Assembly: GCA_964016985.1 (NCBI GenBank)
Contig: OZ024834.1
Location: forward strand, 83,426,289 to 83,490,288
Direction of reading: 5' to 3'
Length of the DNA stretch: 64,000 nucleotides
DNA from: Anodontia alba
Taxonomy: Eukaryota > Mollusca > Bivalvia > Lucinida > Lucinidae
Shown here: positions 1 through 9,185 of the stretch, piece after piece
Numbering within the stretch: the stretch's first letter is position 1
Layout: the number at the start of each line of letters is the position of its first letter
Notes under the pieces: model-generated
Told to the model about the DNA's origin: nothing
Databases searched by the model: none
The model's input: the letters and a program-made list of their open reading frames with translations, nothing else
Made by a program: the position numbers and the translations under genes

Positions 1-115
1 TAAGGCATTTTTTCAACCAAAAAGTACTCATGAGTACCTACAAAATATGTTTTCATGGAGAAAAAAAAAAAAAATAAAAAAAAAAATAAAAAAAAAAAAA
101 TCATATCTGGAGCCA
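1..115 (+). repeat. Fragment of the CATTAGAA-hairpin family (right half)
   Basis: The fragment reads TACTCATGAGTACC, then ATATGTTTTCATGGAGAAA, an A-rich run and ATCTGGAGCCA. These are the right-hand landmarks of the hairpin family seen intact at 3431-3640 and 22845-22965. The left part lies outside the window or is lost. Confidence 0.5.
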
Positions 116-354
116 GAGCTCTGGATGAGAAGGATTAAAGGGTATTTCAGCAATGAATTTATGAAAATCAGCATTTAAATTTAAGTTGAAGGGGTAAAAA
201 GTACTAGTGAAATTTTGGATTTCAGCATTGAAATCAAATTTAGGGGGTAAAACTTTTCAGTGAACTTCGCATCTTATAACATAAAGCAATTTCCTTCACA
301 TTGATTCTTTTTTGAGCAGTATCATTACACTAGAACAGAAAGGGTCTAACCCTT

Positions 355-540
355 AAAGGCACTATATTCCTTCCACTGATTCAAGAAGGGCAGTTGTCTG
401 TTTCTGGCAAAAGAATGTGCAAAATACTGGTTAACCGCTTAGAGGACTAAGCCTGCCCTGTAAACATGTGGTTAGGTAAACTGGCCGCACTCAACATGAC
501 CCCATTGGGTTGACTGGGCCGTAAAACCTCAACACAAACA
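355..540 (+). mobile_element. SINE fragment, 3' body without tRNA head
   Basis: Shares the body of the tRNA-headed SINE at 22550: GATTCAAGAAGGGCAGTTGT, TACTGGTTAACCGCTTAGAG, then CATGACC...TTGACTGGGC and the tail GTAAAACCTCAACACAAA. The pol III head is missing, so this is a truncated copy. Confidence 0.7.
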
Positions 541-885
541 AATTCCTCAAAAATAGACATTTTATTATCCAAGAAAGATTTAATGAATTGATATATGGTA
601 TTAATACAGTCATAAAATGTGGCACCTGACAGCCTGTAAAATTTCAGTTAGTCTCTCTTTCTTGCAATGAAATGATTTTTCATCTTACGTCTGAATTAAT
701 TATGCCAACATTAATTCAGAGATACGATAAAAAGTCATTTCATTTTTTATCCAGTTCAAAAAACGAGAGACTAACTGAAATTTTACAGGCTGTCAGATGC
801 CTCATTTTATGATCAAGTAAATACTATCAATTTATTAAACCTTTCTTGGAGAAAACATGTCTATTTTTGAGGAATATGGAGCTTT
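541..885. mobile_element. Large palindromic element (GACAGCCTGTAAAATTTCAG family), copy 1
   Basis: The left arm starts ATTCCTCAAAAATAGACATT and the right arm ends as its reverse complement, TGTCTATTTTTGAGGAATAT. Inside each arm are GACAGCCTGTAAAATTTCAG, AGTCTCTC and the central ATTAATTCAGA. The element is almost one ~340-bp inverted repeat. Related copies lie at 51035-52365 and 63228-63592. No coding sequence; transposon class not assigned. Confidence 0.75.
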
Positions 886-899
886 TAAAGCACCGATGA

Positions 900-1012
900 C
901 AAATTTACGCATTCTAGGTTTTCAGAGAAAATAAAGCTTGGCATTTCATGTGAATTGTCTGCTTAGACATTTTACATGAAATGCCAAGCTTTATTTTCTC
1001 TGAAAAACCGCA
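900..1012. repeat. Hairpin with CATTTCATGTGAATTGTCTG arms
   Basis: AGAGAAAATAAAGCTTGGCA near 930 is answered by TGCCAAGCTTTATTTTCTCT near 980, giving a hairpin of about 85 bases. The same module recurs at 40140-40250 and, degraded, near 50820, 52440, 55230 and 57660. Confidence 0.65.
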
Positions 1013-1039
1013 AACCGCTCTCCATACGTATGTCCTGTC

Positions 1040-1295
1040 CATACATACGAAAGATGGTTCCTGTTTGATATCTTTTGAAAAGATTAGTATATTGGATTCA
1101 TATTTTAGACACAGGTATATAATTGTAAAGTATGGGTCAAGTTTGATTTAGGGTAAAATTCGCCCATTAATATGGGAGTTATGCCCCTTTTTCAACTTCA
1201 TTTTTTTTTTTTTTTTTTTTTTGCAAAATGCTTTTTACCCAGGTGAGGATGGCCCTTGGGTGGGGGCATCTTTGTCATATTGACACATTTATAGT
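1040..1295 (+). mobile_element. 3' end of a Helentron-like tandem-core element
   Basis: One core unit (TTTGATATCTTTTGAAAAGA, TTTAGGGTAAAAT, GGGAGTTATGCCCC) is followed by GAGGATGGCCCTTGGGTGGG and the end ATTGACACATTTATAG, flanked by TT. This matches the last unit and 3' end of the fuller element at 7898-9185. Only the 3' part is present. Confidence 0.6.
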
Positions 1296-1384
1296 TTATA
1301 TTTTTTCTGATTTCTCCACAAAAACAGACTTAATGGGGACATTAGAAAAGCCTTGGTGAGACACTTCAAATGAGTCCCCAAAAC

Positions 1385-1490
1385 AAGTGGTGAGGTACAT
1401 CTCATGAGTATCTACAACATGTGTTTTCATGGAGGGGAAATAAAAAAAACAAAAAAAATCCTCTTATCTGGAACCATGCATTCAAAACCA
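1385..1490 (+). repeat. Degraded CATTAGAA-family fragment
   Basis: Carries CTCATGAGTATCTACAACAT, then GTGTTTTCATGGAGG, an A-rich run and CTTATCTGGA, the right-hand landmarks of the hairpin family. The palindrome is lost. Confidence 0.4.
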
Positions 1491-1596
1491 CCAGGTGGAT
1501 TTTCTAAAAATTGCCAATGATTTGGCCCATGAGGTCTGATTATTTTATGAACAAAAATGGTTCTGGTCCATTATTGTTTACCATTGATCTATTGAT

Positions 1597-2530
1597 TTTT
1601 ATACCCCGCCACTATTGCCCCGCCACACAATAGTGGCGGGGTATGATGGTTTCACGTTGGTCGTCCGTGAGTCCATTTGTCTGTCCCGTTTTCGTTTCCG
1701 GATGATAACTTGAGTAAACATCAATGGATTTTCACCAAACTTGGTATGTGCATTGATATTGTGGAAATCTGATTTGGGATTGCTAATGGCCAAATTTCGT
1801 CAATTTTTGATGGAGTTATCTGCCCGAAACACGCCCATATTTTTGTTGCTGGATGATATCTTGAGTAAACATCAATGTATTTTCACCAAACGGTATGTGC
1901 ATTGATATTGTGGACATCTGGTTTGGGATTGCTAATAGGCAAATTTCATCAATTTTTGACGGAGTTATCTGCCCGAGACAGGCCCATATTTTCGTTTCCG
2001 GACTTTTACTTGAGTAAATAACAAGGGATTTTCACCAAACTTGGTATATGCATTGACATTGTGGAGATCTGGGTTGGGATTGCTAATGGGCAAATTTCAT
2101 CAAATTTTTATGGAGTTACCTGCCTGAGACACGCCCATATTTTCGTTTCCGGATAACTTTAGTAAATAACAAGGGATTTTAACCAAACTTGCTATATGTA
2201 TTGACAGTAAGGAGATCAGGTTTGGAATTGCTAATGGGCAAATTTTGTCAAATTTTTATGGAGTTATCTGCCCGAGACACGTCCATATTTTCATTTCTGG
2301 ATGATAACTTGAGTAAATAACAAGGCCTTTTAACCAAACTTGCTATATGCATTGATATTATCAAGATCTGCTTTAGGATTGTTATCTGTCCATTGATATT
2401 ATCAAGATCTGGTTAAGGATTGTTAACTGTCCCTCCGACATTTTCTTTCCAGACATTTTCGCAAAGATAACTTAAATACATAAACAAATAATTGCTATGG
2501 CGGGGTATTATGCTTGCGGTGCTTTTATTA
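1597..2530 (+). mobile_element. Tandem-core (Helentron/pearl-like) element, family A
   Basis: Starts TTTTATACCCCGCCAC with an internal inverted match (TAGTGGCGGGGTAT), then a GTCC/GTCT-rich stretch, then about five ~150-bp units. Each unit carries GGATGATAACTTGAGTAAA, CACCAAACTTGGTATGTGC, GATTGCTAATGGGCAAATTT and GGAGTTATCTGCCCGAGAC. It closes with GCGGGGTATTATGC. A short microsatellite plus a ~150-bp repeat core bounded by inverted ends is the layout of mollusc pearl/Helentron-type elements; the class is inferred. Non-coding. A one- to two-unit relative sits at 5798-6212. Confidence 0.65.
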
Positions 2531-2765
2531 ACTCTTTATATATTAGCAGAGCTATTCATGTGTTCATCTGTTCATCCCATTGTTTGTTGATTTTTTGGCT
2601 GTAATTGCATCTTCTTCAATACCATTGGGCAGATTTTCTTGAAACTTGATAGGGATACTTACATCAAGGTTTAAATGCGTTAATATACCATTTTGATGCA
2701 AATGACTCTCATGGGTTGACATGTCGTTAAACCTGAACTTATCATCATCATGTCTTATTTTACAG

Positions 2766-2993
2766 CAAAACTAAAAGAATCGGAGTTGAAACCCTCACCA
2801 CCTAAATCCGGCCTCACATTTGGTATGGGTCAGCTTTCAGCAGCCAAGAGTATACGCGAGCCCACAATTGCTCCTTCAACAGGATTCAGCTTCAATCTGC
2901 CACCGTCTACCGCACCTACCACTTCAGGCTTCAGTTTTGCTGTTGGCAGATCAGAACCAGCAAGAACCCTTGATACAGTCTCTGAAGGAGCAG
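2766..2993 (+). CDS. NUP50: NUP50 exon (FG-repeat region), nuclear pore complex protein Nup50, partial gene
   Basis: First visible exon of Nup50, a mobile nuclear-basket nucleoporin that works with importin-alpha and Ran in nuclear import. The acceptor is a T-rich tract ending TTTTACAG before 2766; the donor is G|GTACAGT after 2993. Translation carries phenylalanine-glycine type motifs: GLTFGMGQ, then two FxF-type motifs, GFSFN and GFSFAVG, separated by serine/proline-rich linkers. The exon starts with two bases of a split codon and ends in phase 1, which joins exactly to the exon at 5165. The N-terminal importin-alpha-binding part and earlier FG exons are not in the window; nothing in 1-2765 looks like them. 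The assignment rests mainly on the downstream Ran-binding exons, since FG regions diverge quickly. Confidence 0.85.
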
Positions 2994-3020
2994 GTACAGT
3001 ATTATATTTACTGCTTTTGG

Positions 3021-3305
3021 GGTCAGCCTCGGTGGCTCAGGCAGATGATCAGGATGTTGTGGGTTCGACCCCCACCGGGTCGGCAACATTCTTTCATGGA
3101 TATTGATCATGAAATAGTTTCTATGGTCATTCCCTTCTGCTGATACAAGAAGGGCAGTTGTCAGTTTCTTGCAAAAGAATGTGCACAAGTACTGGTTAAC
3201 CGCTTAGGGGTCTAAGCCTGCCCAGTAAAAGTGCTGTTAGGTAAACTGACCAGCTCGACATGACCCTAATGGATTAACTGTGCAGTAAAACCATAATCAA
3301 TTAAA
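3021..3305 (+). mobile_element. tRNA-derived SINE in NUP50 intron
   Basis: The head carries a pol III box A-like TGGCTCAGGCAG and box B-like GGTTCGACCCC, followed by GGGTCGGCAACATTCTTT, a body with GAAGGGCAGTTGTCAGTTTC and TACTGGTTAACCGCTTAG, and a 3' end TGACTGGGC-like...GTAAAACC. Same family as 4526-4800 and 22550-22832. It starts 27 bp after the splice donor, in sense orientation. Confidence 0.8.
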
Positions 3306-3430
3306 CTACTCCTTGGAATCAGCCAAAATTTCATAGTTTGTTATTGGTTCTATACAACCAACTGATCATCCACTACCATTAATAGGTGACTAGTATAAAG
3401 TATATTCATTCTTATTTTAGCCCTCTTCCA

Positions 3431-3640
3431 TGTATTTATTCATAGCTCCAGAGAAAGAGATATTCACTTGATATGTTTTCTTATTTCTCTATGAAAACAT
3501 ATGATGTGGGTACTCGTTAGAAGTGCCTCAGAGAGGCACTTCTAATGAATACCCACAATATATGTTTTCATGGAAAAATAAGAAAAATATCATGCTTTTC
3601 AGTTAAAAAAAAATGCCTTATCTGGAGGTATGCTTATTTC
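3431..3640. mobile_element. CATTAGAA-hairpin MITE, intact copy
   Basis: The left arm has CATAGCTCCAGAG, TTTCTTATTTCTC and a diverged TGTGGGTACTCGTTAGAAG; the tip is GCCTCAGAGAGGC; the right arm gives CTTCTAATGAATACCCACAA, TATGTTTTCATGGA and TTATCTGGAG. About 110 bases form a strong hairpin. The outer ends (TATTCATAGCTCCAGA) define the free-standing version of the module that is also embedded in other element types. Confidence 0.75.
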
Positions 3641-3679
3641 AGGCTATTTTTATCAAATTTCTTTATTCACCACTTATCA

Positions 3680-3958
3680 TGTCATTGGGTGAGGCAAAGA
3701 TGTTGTGTATCTTACATCACCGAGGTGTCCAACTGATATTGGCTTGCAGTTGGGCAAGGCCTGCTGTCCTTGCAGCAGGTAAGGGTAGAGGTGGAATGTT
3801 TTTATTATTTCTTCTGTTTCTTCACTGTCACTAATTTTCCTTTCTCTCCTGTCCCTCTCTTTCATCTCCTCTACTAATTCTTCTATCTCTCTTCTCCTTT
3901 TCTCTGGGATACAACACAAAATGACCCACAAGTGTTGATGTGTCATTAAACCCCACAC
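3680..3958 (+). mobile_element. Short interspersed repeat (GGGCAAGGCCTGCTGTCC family), copy 1
   Basis: Landmarks: AAGATGTTGTGTATCTTACA, GCGTCC-like GGTGTCCAACTGATA, TTGCAGTTGGGCAAGGCCTG, GCAGGTAAGGGTAGAGG, a pyrimidine-rich run, and the end ACACAAAATGACCCACAAG...GTGTCATTAAACCCCACAC. Copies lie at 4072-4348 and 41815-42090. The ending resembles that of the tRNA-headed SINE; no clear pol III box A/B was seen, so 'SINE-like'. Confidence 0.65.
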
Positions 3959-4071
3959 AATCAGTCGAGTCTTTCTGGCAATTTTCTGTCCTGCCTTTTT
4001 CTATGCATTTGACTACCTCCTAATACACCATTAGTATTACAGTGTAAAGTCAGATCAGATGCTGGGGGTGG

Positions 4072-4348
4072 TCGGGTGGTGCGAAGGTGTCGTGTATCTC
4101 ATGTCACCGGGGCGTCCAACTGATACTGGCTTACAGTTGGGCAAGGCCTGCTATCCTTGTAGCAGGTAAGGGTAGAGGGGGAATGTTTTTATTTCTTCTG
4201 TTTCTTCACTTTCACTCCTGTTCCTCTTTCTTCCTTGTCCCTCCCTTTCATCTCTTCTACTATCTCTTCTGTCTCTTTTCTCCCTTTCTCTGGGAGACGA
4301 CACAAAATGACCCACAAGGGTTGACGTGTCATTAAACCCCAACTCAAT
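4072..4348 (+). mobile_element. Short interspersed repeat (GGGCAAGGCCTGCTGTCC family), copy 2
   Basis: Same order of landmarks as the copy at 3680-3958, only ~120 bp downstream in the same orientation, ending GTTGACGTGTCATTAAACCC. The close spacing suggests local duplication or a second insertion. Confidence 0.7.
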
Positions 4349-4351
4349 CAG

Positions 4352-4522
4352 TCAGATCAGATGCTGCAGAATGGGGCATCCAGTCTGGATTTAGATTGTT
4401 TGCCACTCATCCAGCAGTGCTTAAAAGCATAAACAGGTATGTGTAGTAAAGTGAGCAAGTATTTAGAGTAAAATATATGGTGGGCAATCATAGGTAAGGT
4501 GTTAAGTATCTGAAAACTTAAG
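4352..4522 (+). repeat. Half copy of the GTTTGCCACTCATCCAGC MITE
   Basis: Starts inside the hairpin module (GATGCTGCAGAATGGGGCAT), then AGATTGTTTGCCACTCATCC and a decayed tail reaching AAGTATCTGAAAACTTAAGG, which corresponds to the outer right end of the family seen complete at 43978-44251. The left half is missing. Confidence 0.5.
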
Positions 4523-4525
4523 GTA

Positions 4526-4800
4526 ACCGGTGATCAGGAGGTTGTGGGTTCCATCCCCGCCGGGTCGGCAACATTCTTTTGTGGATATTGATCATGAAAT
4601 ATTTTCTACAGTCAGTCTTTCCCTTCCACTGATTCAAGAAGGCAGTTGTCAGTTTCTGGTGAAAGAATGTGCACAAATACTGGTTAACCGCTTACAGGAC
4701 TAATCCTGCCCAGGAAAAGGGTGGTTAGCTAAACTGACCTGCTCGACATGACCTTAATGATTTGACTGGGCAGTAAAATCTCAGTCAATCAGTCAGTCAA
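4526..4800 (+). mobile_element. tRNA-derived SINE, head truncated
   Basis: Box B-like GGTTCCATCCCCGCCGGGTC is followed by GGCAACATTCTTTTGTGG, the CAGTTGTCAGTTTCTGG and TACTGGTTAACCGCTTAC body, and the tail GTAAAATCTCAGTCAATCAG. Box A is lost. Third repeat in a row inside NUP50 intron 2994-5164. Confidence 0.75.
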
Positions 4801-5164
4801 ACTATTGGGTGTTTTCCCCTTCTGTTTTTCGCAGACAATTTTCAGTGCTTGCATTAAGGGAAGTCTTGGAGTCAGAGACCCCCAAAAAGTGCCCTGGGAC
4901 TTCCAAAAATCAATGCCAGGAAGTCTGGGACTCCCAACTTTTAAAGATATTTAGTCATTTCTAACAAAAATATAGAATGTATTTATGTGTTATTTAGCTT
5001 TAGAATGGCGGTTTTACTCCATAAATGAGAGTTTAAGAATATTGTGGTTGAACTTCTGAAAGTGAGTGAAAAAATTTGATCACCAGGACTTCCAGATATT
5101 GGAGCTAGGAAGTCCCGGGGCTTCCTGATTTTGACAGTGCAAGCATTTTTTTCTTGTTTACCAG

Positions 5165-5243
5165 GTGGTGATGAAGAAGAATATGTTCCACCAAAGCCTG
5201 AGGTGAAGGAAGTGGAAGAAGAAGGATCGTTATATTCCAAAAA
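5165..5243 (+). CDS. NUP50: NUP50 exon leading into the Ran-binding domain
   Basis: Acceptor TTGTTTACCAG before 5165; donor AA|GTATGTG after 5243. Together with the previous exon it reads ...SEGAGGDEEEYVPPKP, then EVKEVEEEGSLYSKK. An acidic, proline/lysine linker just before an LYSKK motif is the known entrance to the Nup50 Ran-binding domain (PPKPEVK...YSKK in vertebrate proteins). Incoming phase 1 and outgoing phase 2 fit both neighbours exactly. Seventy-nine bases is a small exon. A Harbinger-like MITE begins only 28 bp after the donor. Confidence 0.92.
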
Positions 5244-5271
5244 GTATGTGACAGTTGGACCATTGAATAAG

Positions 5272-5497
5272 GCCAAATAAAAAAATAAGTGTGTTTCAGG
5301 TTACATGGAATTTTAAAATAGGGACGAGAGGTTGGAAAATATTTTTATTTTGTTAAAAGTTTTTAAAACGGGTGAATAGGAAAACAGTAAGGCTGAATGG
5401 GGAAATCCCCACAAAATCCTTAAAAAACTTAAGGGTCGGTGGCGAAAAATTAGGCACGGTCGGGTAACCTGAAACTCAAACTTTTTTATTTTAGGCC
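5272..5497. mobile_element. PIF/Harbinger-like MITE, 226 bp, TAA target duplication
   Basis: Left end GGCCAAATAAA...GTGTGTTTCAGGTTAC and right end GTAACCTGAAACTC...TTATTTTAGGCC are inverted repeats of about 38 bp with mismatches. Exact TAA flanks both sides (5269-5271 and 5498-5500). A 3-bp TWA duplication with GG-starting ends is typical of PIF/Harbinger. A related, longer element with a TTA duplication is at 61908-62296. No coding capacity. Confidence 0.7.
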
Positions 5498-5562
5498 TAA
5501 ACAGTTTTAGCTTGGCTTGATAAAGCTCTAAATAAGATGTGTACCAAGTAAATATTTTTCAT

Positions 5563-5665
5563 ATTTCTCCAAGCAAACATATATTGTGGGTACTCATTAG
5601 AAGCACCTCACTGAGGTGCTTCTAATGAGTACCCACAATATATGTTTTTGTGGAGGGTGAGATGC
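5563..5665. mobile_element. CATTAGAA-hairpin MITE in NUP50 intron
   Basis: ATTGTGGGTACTCATTAGAA, the tip GCACCTCACTGAGGTGC, and TTCTAATGAGTACCCACAAT form a near-perfect hairpin, flanked by CATATTTCTCCAAGCAAACA and TATGTTTTTGTGGAG. Confidence 0.8.
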
Positions 5666-5797
5666 CTCTCTAATGATGCTTTTATTATGTACCTACAAAA
5701 AATAAACAACAGCTAGTGTTCAATTAATGACAAATTCAGCTATTTTCAACAATAACAATAATGAATAATTTGAACAGTCAAAACATGGTACTATTTC

Positions 5798-6212
5798 TTT
5801 TTATACCCCACCACACTATAGTGGCAGGGTATTATGGTTTCACGTTGGACATCCATGTGTCTGTCAGTTCATCAGTCGTACATCCGTCAGTCCATATTTC
5901 GTTTCCGGATGATAACTTGAGTAAACATCAATGGATTTTCACCAAACTTGGTATGTGCATTGATATTGTAGAGATCTGGTTTGGGATTGCTAATGAGCAA
6001 ATTTCTTCAAATTTTGACGGAGTTATCTGTCCGAGACATGCCCAAATTTTTGTTTGTGGATGATAACTTGAGTAAATTTTAAGGGATTTTAACCAAACTT
6101 GGTACATGCATTGATATTAAGGAGATCTGGTTGAGGATTGCTAATGGGCAAATTTCGTCAATGTTTGACAGAGTTATCTGTCCGCGACATGTAATGGCCG
6201 GGTATTATAGTT
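5798..6212 (+). mobile_element. Tandem-core element, family A, short copy
   Basis: Begins TTTTTATACCCCACCAC with the internal match TAGTGGCAGGGTATTATGG, has GTCTGTC/CATCCGTCAGTCC, then about two units (GGATGATAACTTGAGTAAA, CACCAAACTTGGTATGTGC), and closes with AATGGCCGGGTATTATAG. A contracted version of 1597-2530, so unit number varies between copies. Confidence 0.65.
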
Positions 6213-6229
6213 TAACATTTTTGGTACGC

Positions 6230-7610
6230 CTGAACAACGTTCACGGAGAGCTGTTGCACTACCCCCAGCATTGGCATCGGCGTCCACAAATGTTTAAGTT
6301 TTCGTTAAAGTTTTTAAGACCTCATTATTTCCTAACCATATCACCGATTTGCTTCATCTTTGGTATGATGATACATATTGGTCCAAAATTTTGCACAGTA
6401 CCATCCCCACCACTCTAGGTCGTGTCAAGGTCAAGGTCACAGACTTAGAATTTTCATGTTAAGATTTTGTGTCAGAGTTTTTTAAGGATCTCATTTACTT
6501 CTACACTAAATGATGGATTTTGTTCCTATTTGGTATTATCATAGACACTGGTCTAAAGTTTTTATCAGCACCATCAGCACTCATGACCATGACCTTGAGA
6601 TCGAGGTCACAGACTTAAAATTTAAATGTTAAAGTTTTCATCAAAGTTTTTAAGACCTCATTATTTTCTAACCTTATCACCAATTTCATTCATCTTGGGT
6701 ATGGTCATACATATTGGTCCAAAATTTTACGCAGTACCGTCCCCACCACCCTAGGTCTTGTCAAGGTCAAGGTCACAGACTTAGAATTTTCATGTTAAAA
6801 TTCTATGTCGAAGTTTTTAGGATTTGATTCATCTTTGGTTTGATGATACATACTTGTCCAAAATTGTGCGCAGTACCATCCCCACCACCTGAGGTCATGT
6901 CAAGGTCACAGACTTCGAATTTTCATGTTAAAATTTTACGTCGAAGTTTTTAGGATCTCATTACTTCTAAACTACACAATGGATTTAGCTCCTATTTGGT
7001 ATCATATTTGGTATCATGATAGATACTGGTCAAAAGTTTTTATCAGCACAATCTGCACTCATGACCGTGACCTTGAGGTCGAGGTCACAGACTTGGAATT
7101 TAAATGTTAAAGTTTTTGTTAAAGTTTTTAAGACCTCATTATTTTCTTACCTTATCACCGATTTGATTCATCTTTGGTATGATGATACATATTGGTCCAA
7201 AATTCTGCCCAGTTCCATCCTCACCACCCTAGTTCATGTTAAGGTCAAAGTCACAATCATGCAAAAATTTTCCTGTTAAAATTTTATCTCAAAGTTTTTA
7301 GGACCTCTTTACTTTTAAACCAAATGATGGATTTAATTTATATTTGGTATCATGATATATATTGGTCCAAAGTTTTTATCAGCACCATCAGCACTCATGA
7401 CAGTGACCTTGGGGTCAAGGTCACACACATAGAATTTTAAAAATATACGTTTTTAAGACCTTATTATTTCCTAACCATATCACCGAATTGATTCTTCTTT
7501 GGTTTGATGAATATTTTGCTCATTGCAATCCCTCCACCCCCCAACCCCACCCCAGGTCATGTCAAAATCAAGGTCACAGAAACAAAATGTGCAATATCAG
7601 GCCAGCTATC
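6230..7610 (+). repeat. ~165-bp tandem array rich in TCAAGGTCA, NUP50 intron
   Basis: About eight units alternate between two subtypes, so the larger period is near 330 bp. Landmarks: GTTTTTAAGACCTCATTATT, CACCGATTTGATTCATCTTT, GGTATGATGATACATATTGG, then AGGTC(A/G)AGGTCACAGACTT. Nuclear-receptor-type half-sites (TCAAGGTCA or TCGAGGTCA) occur near 6424, 6590, 6756, 6895, 7080, 7240, 7410 and 7566. Terminal structures are not clear; it abuts the family-A element at its left. Non-coding. It ends ~150 bp before the next NUP50 exon. Confidence 0.75.
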
Positions 7611-7747
7611 CTGTCTGGCAACAGGTCTTGTTATTTGAAATTGGTACCGGCAGCGGATCTGGTTTTTAAAGTAGTTCATGTGGGTAAAACATGGAGAAGG
7701 GTGATATGGAATCGGAAAACATGTATATATATTCTTATCCATTTTAG

Positions 7748-7863
7748 ATGCAAGCTGTTTTACCAGAAAGATGGCGCATGGACAGAGAGAGGTGTTGGCC
7801 ATTTACACTTAAAAAAGATAGATGAAAAAACACAGTTGTTAGTGAGAGCTGATACAAACCTAG
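7748..7863 (+). CDS. NUP50: NUP50 exon, Ran-binding domain core
   Basis: Acceptor CCATTTTAG before 7748; donor CTAG|GTAACA after 7863. Reads [21 protein letters not shown], then [19 protein letters not shown]. This is the core of a RanBP1-type Ran-binding domain: the W/F-rich first strand, the (E/D)RGVGxLxL turn and the [15 protein letters not shown] strand are family hallmarks, and the wording is closest to Nup50 rather than RanBP1 or RanBP2. The first base completes a lysine codon opened at 5243; the last base opens a glycine codon completed at 10503. A Helentron-like element starts 35 bp past the donor. Confidence 0.95.
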
Positions 7864-7897
7864 GTAACACTCATTCTTCAATTTTCAAGCCACAGTT

Positions 7898-9185
7898 TTG
7901 TTATGCCCCCACCATTTTCAATGGAGGGCGGGGGAAGGGGTATATAGTATCACCGCTGTCCGTACATCCGTCTGTCCCATCCCGTCCATCCATCCCGTCC
8001 GTCCATCCCGTCCCGTGCGTAACACAAATGGTTTCAGTGCGATATCTTTTGAAAAAATTGGTGTATTGGATTGAAATTTTATACACATGTATATAATCAT
8101 AAAATGTAGGTCAAGTTCGATTTAGGGTAAAATCCACCAATTATTTTGGGAGTTATGGCCCTTTTTCAACTTTGAAAAATTTTCAACTTTGAAAAATGGT
8201 TTCTGTTCGATACCTTTTGAAAAGATTAGTGTATTGGATTCAAACTTTATACACAGGTATATAATCATATAATGAAGGTCAAGTTTGATTTAGGGTAAAA
8301 TCCACCAATTATTTTTGGAGTTATGGCCCTTTTTCAACTTTGAAAAATGGTTTCCGTTCCATAACTTTTGAAAAAATTAATGTATTGGATTCATATTTTA
8401 TACATGAGCATATGTTTATAAAATATAGGTCAAGTTAGATTTAGGGTAAAATCCACTGATTATTTTTGAAGTTACGACCCTTTTTCAACGTTGAAAAATA
8501 GTTGAAAAATGGTTTCCGTTTGATATCTTTTAAAAAGTTCAGTATATTAGATTCAAATTTTATACACTGGTAATTAATCATAAAATGAAGGTCGAGTTCG
8601 ATTTAGGATAAAATCCACCAATTATTTTGGGAGTTATGGCCCTTTTTCAACTTTGAAAAATGGTTTCAGTTCCATAACTTTTGAAAAGATTAGTGAACTG
8701 GACTCATATTTTATACATGAGCATATAATCATGAAATATAGGTTGATTTAGGGTAAAATCCATCAATTATTTTTGGAGTTAGGCCCTTTTTCAACGTTGA
8801 AAAATAGTTTCCATTTGATATCTTTTGAAAACATTAGTGTATTGGATTCATATTTAATACACAGGTATATAATCATAAAATAGAGGTCAAGTTTGATTTA
8901 GGGTAAAATCCACCCATTATTATGGGAGTTATGGCCCTTTTTCACCTTCAAAAGATGTTTTCCTTTTGATAGTTTTTTAAAAAAGATTGGTGTATTGGAT
9001 TCGTATTTTATACACATATATAATCATAAAATATGGGTCTAGTTCAATTTAGGGTAAAATCTGCCAATTATTATGAGAGTTATGGCCTTTTTTTTTTTTT
9101 TCAACTTTATTTTTTGCTAACTGCCTGCGTGTGAGTGAGGATGGCCCTGGGCGGGGGCATCTGTGTTGTATTGACACATTTCTGG
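7898..9185 (+). mobile_element. Helentron-like element with seven ~155-bp units
   Basis: Starts TGTTATGCCCCCACCATTTT with an inverted match GGAGGGCGGGGG, then a CCGTCCATCC-type microsatellite, then seven units. Each has ATGGTTTCxGTTxxATAxC, TTTTGAAAA, GTATTGGATTCATATTTTAT, GATTTAGGGTAAAATCCACC and GGAGTTATGGCCCTTTTTCA. The end is GGGGGCATCTGTGTTGTATT, GACACATTT, CTGG, followed by TT. A short GTGT...ACAC stem before CTRR and a T/T target agree with Helentron-type non-autonomous elements; no Rep/helicase is encoded. Confidence 0.7.

Noticed and set aside
1..2765. Upstream NUP50 exons
   Set aside because: I looked for further FG-rich or importin-alpha-binding exons before 2766 and found only repeats and AT-rich DNA.
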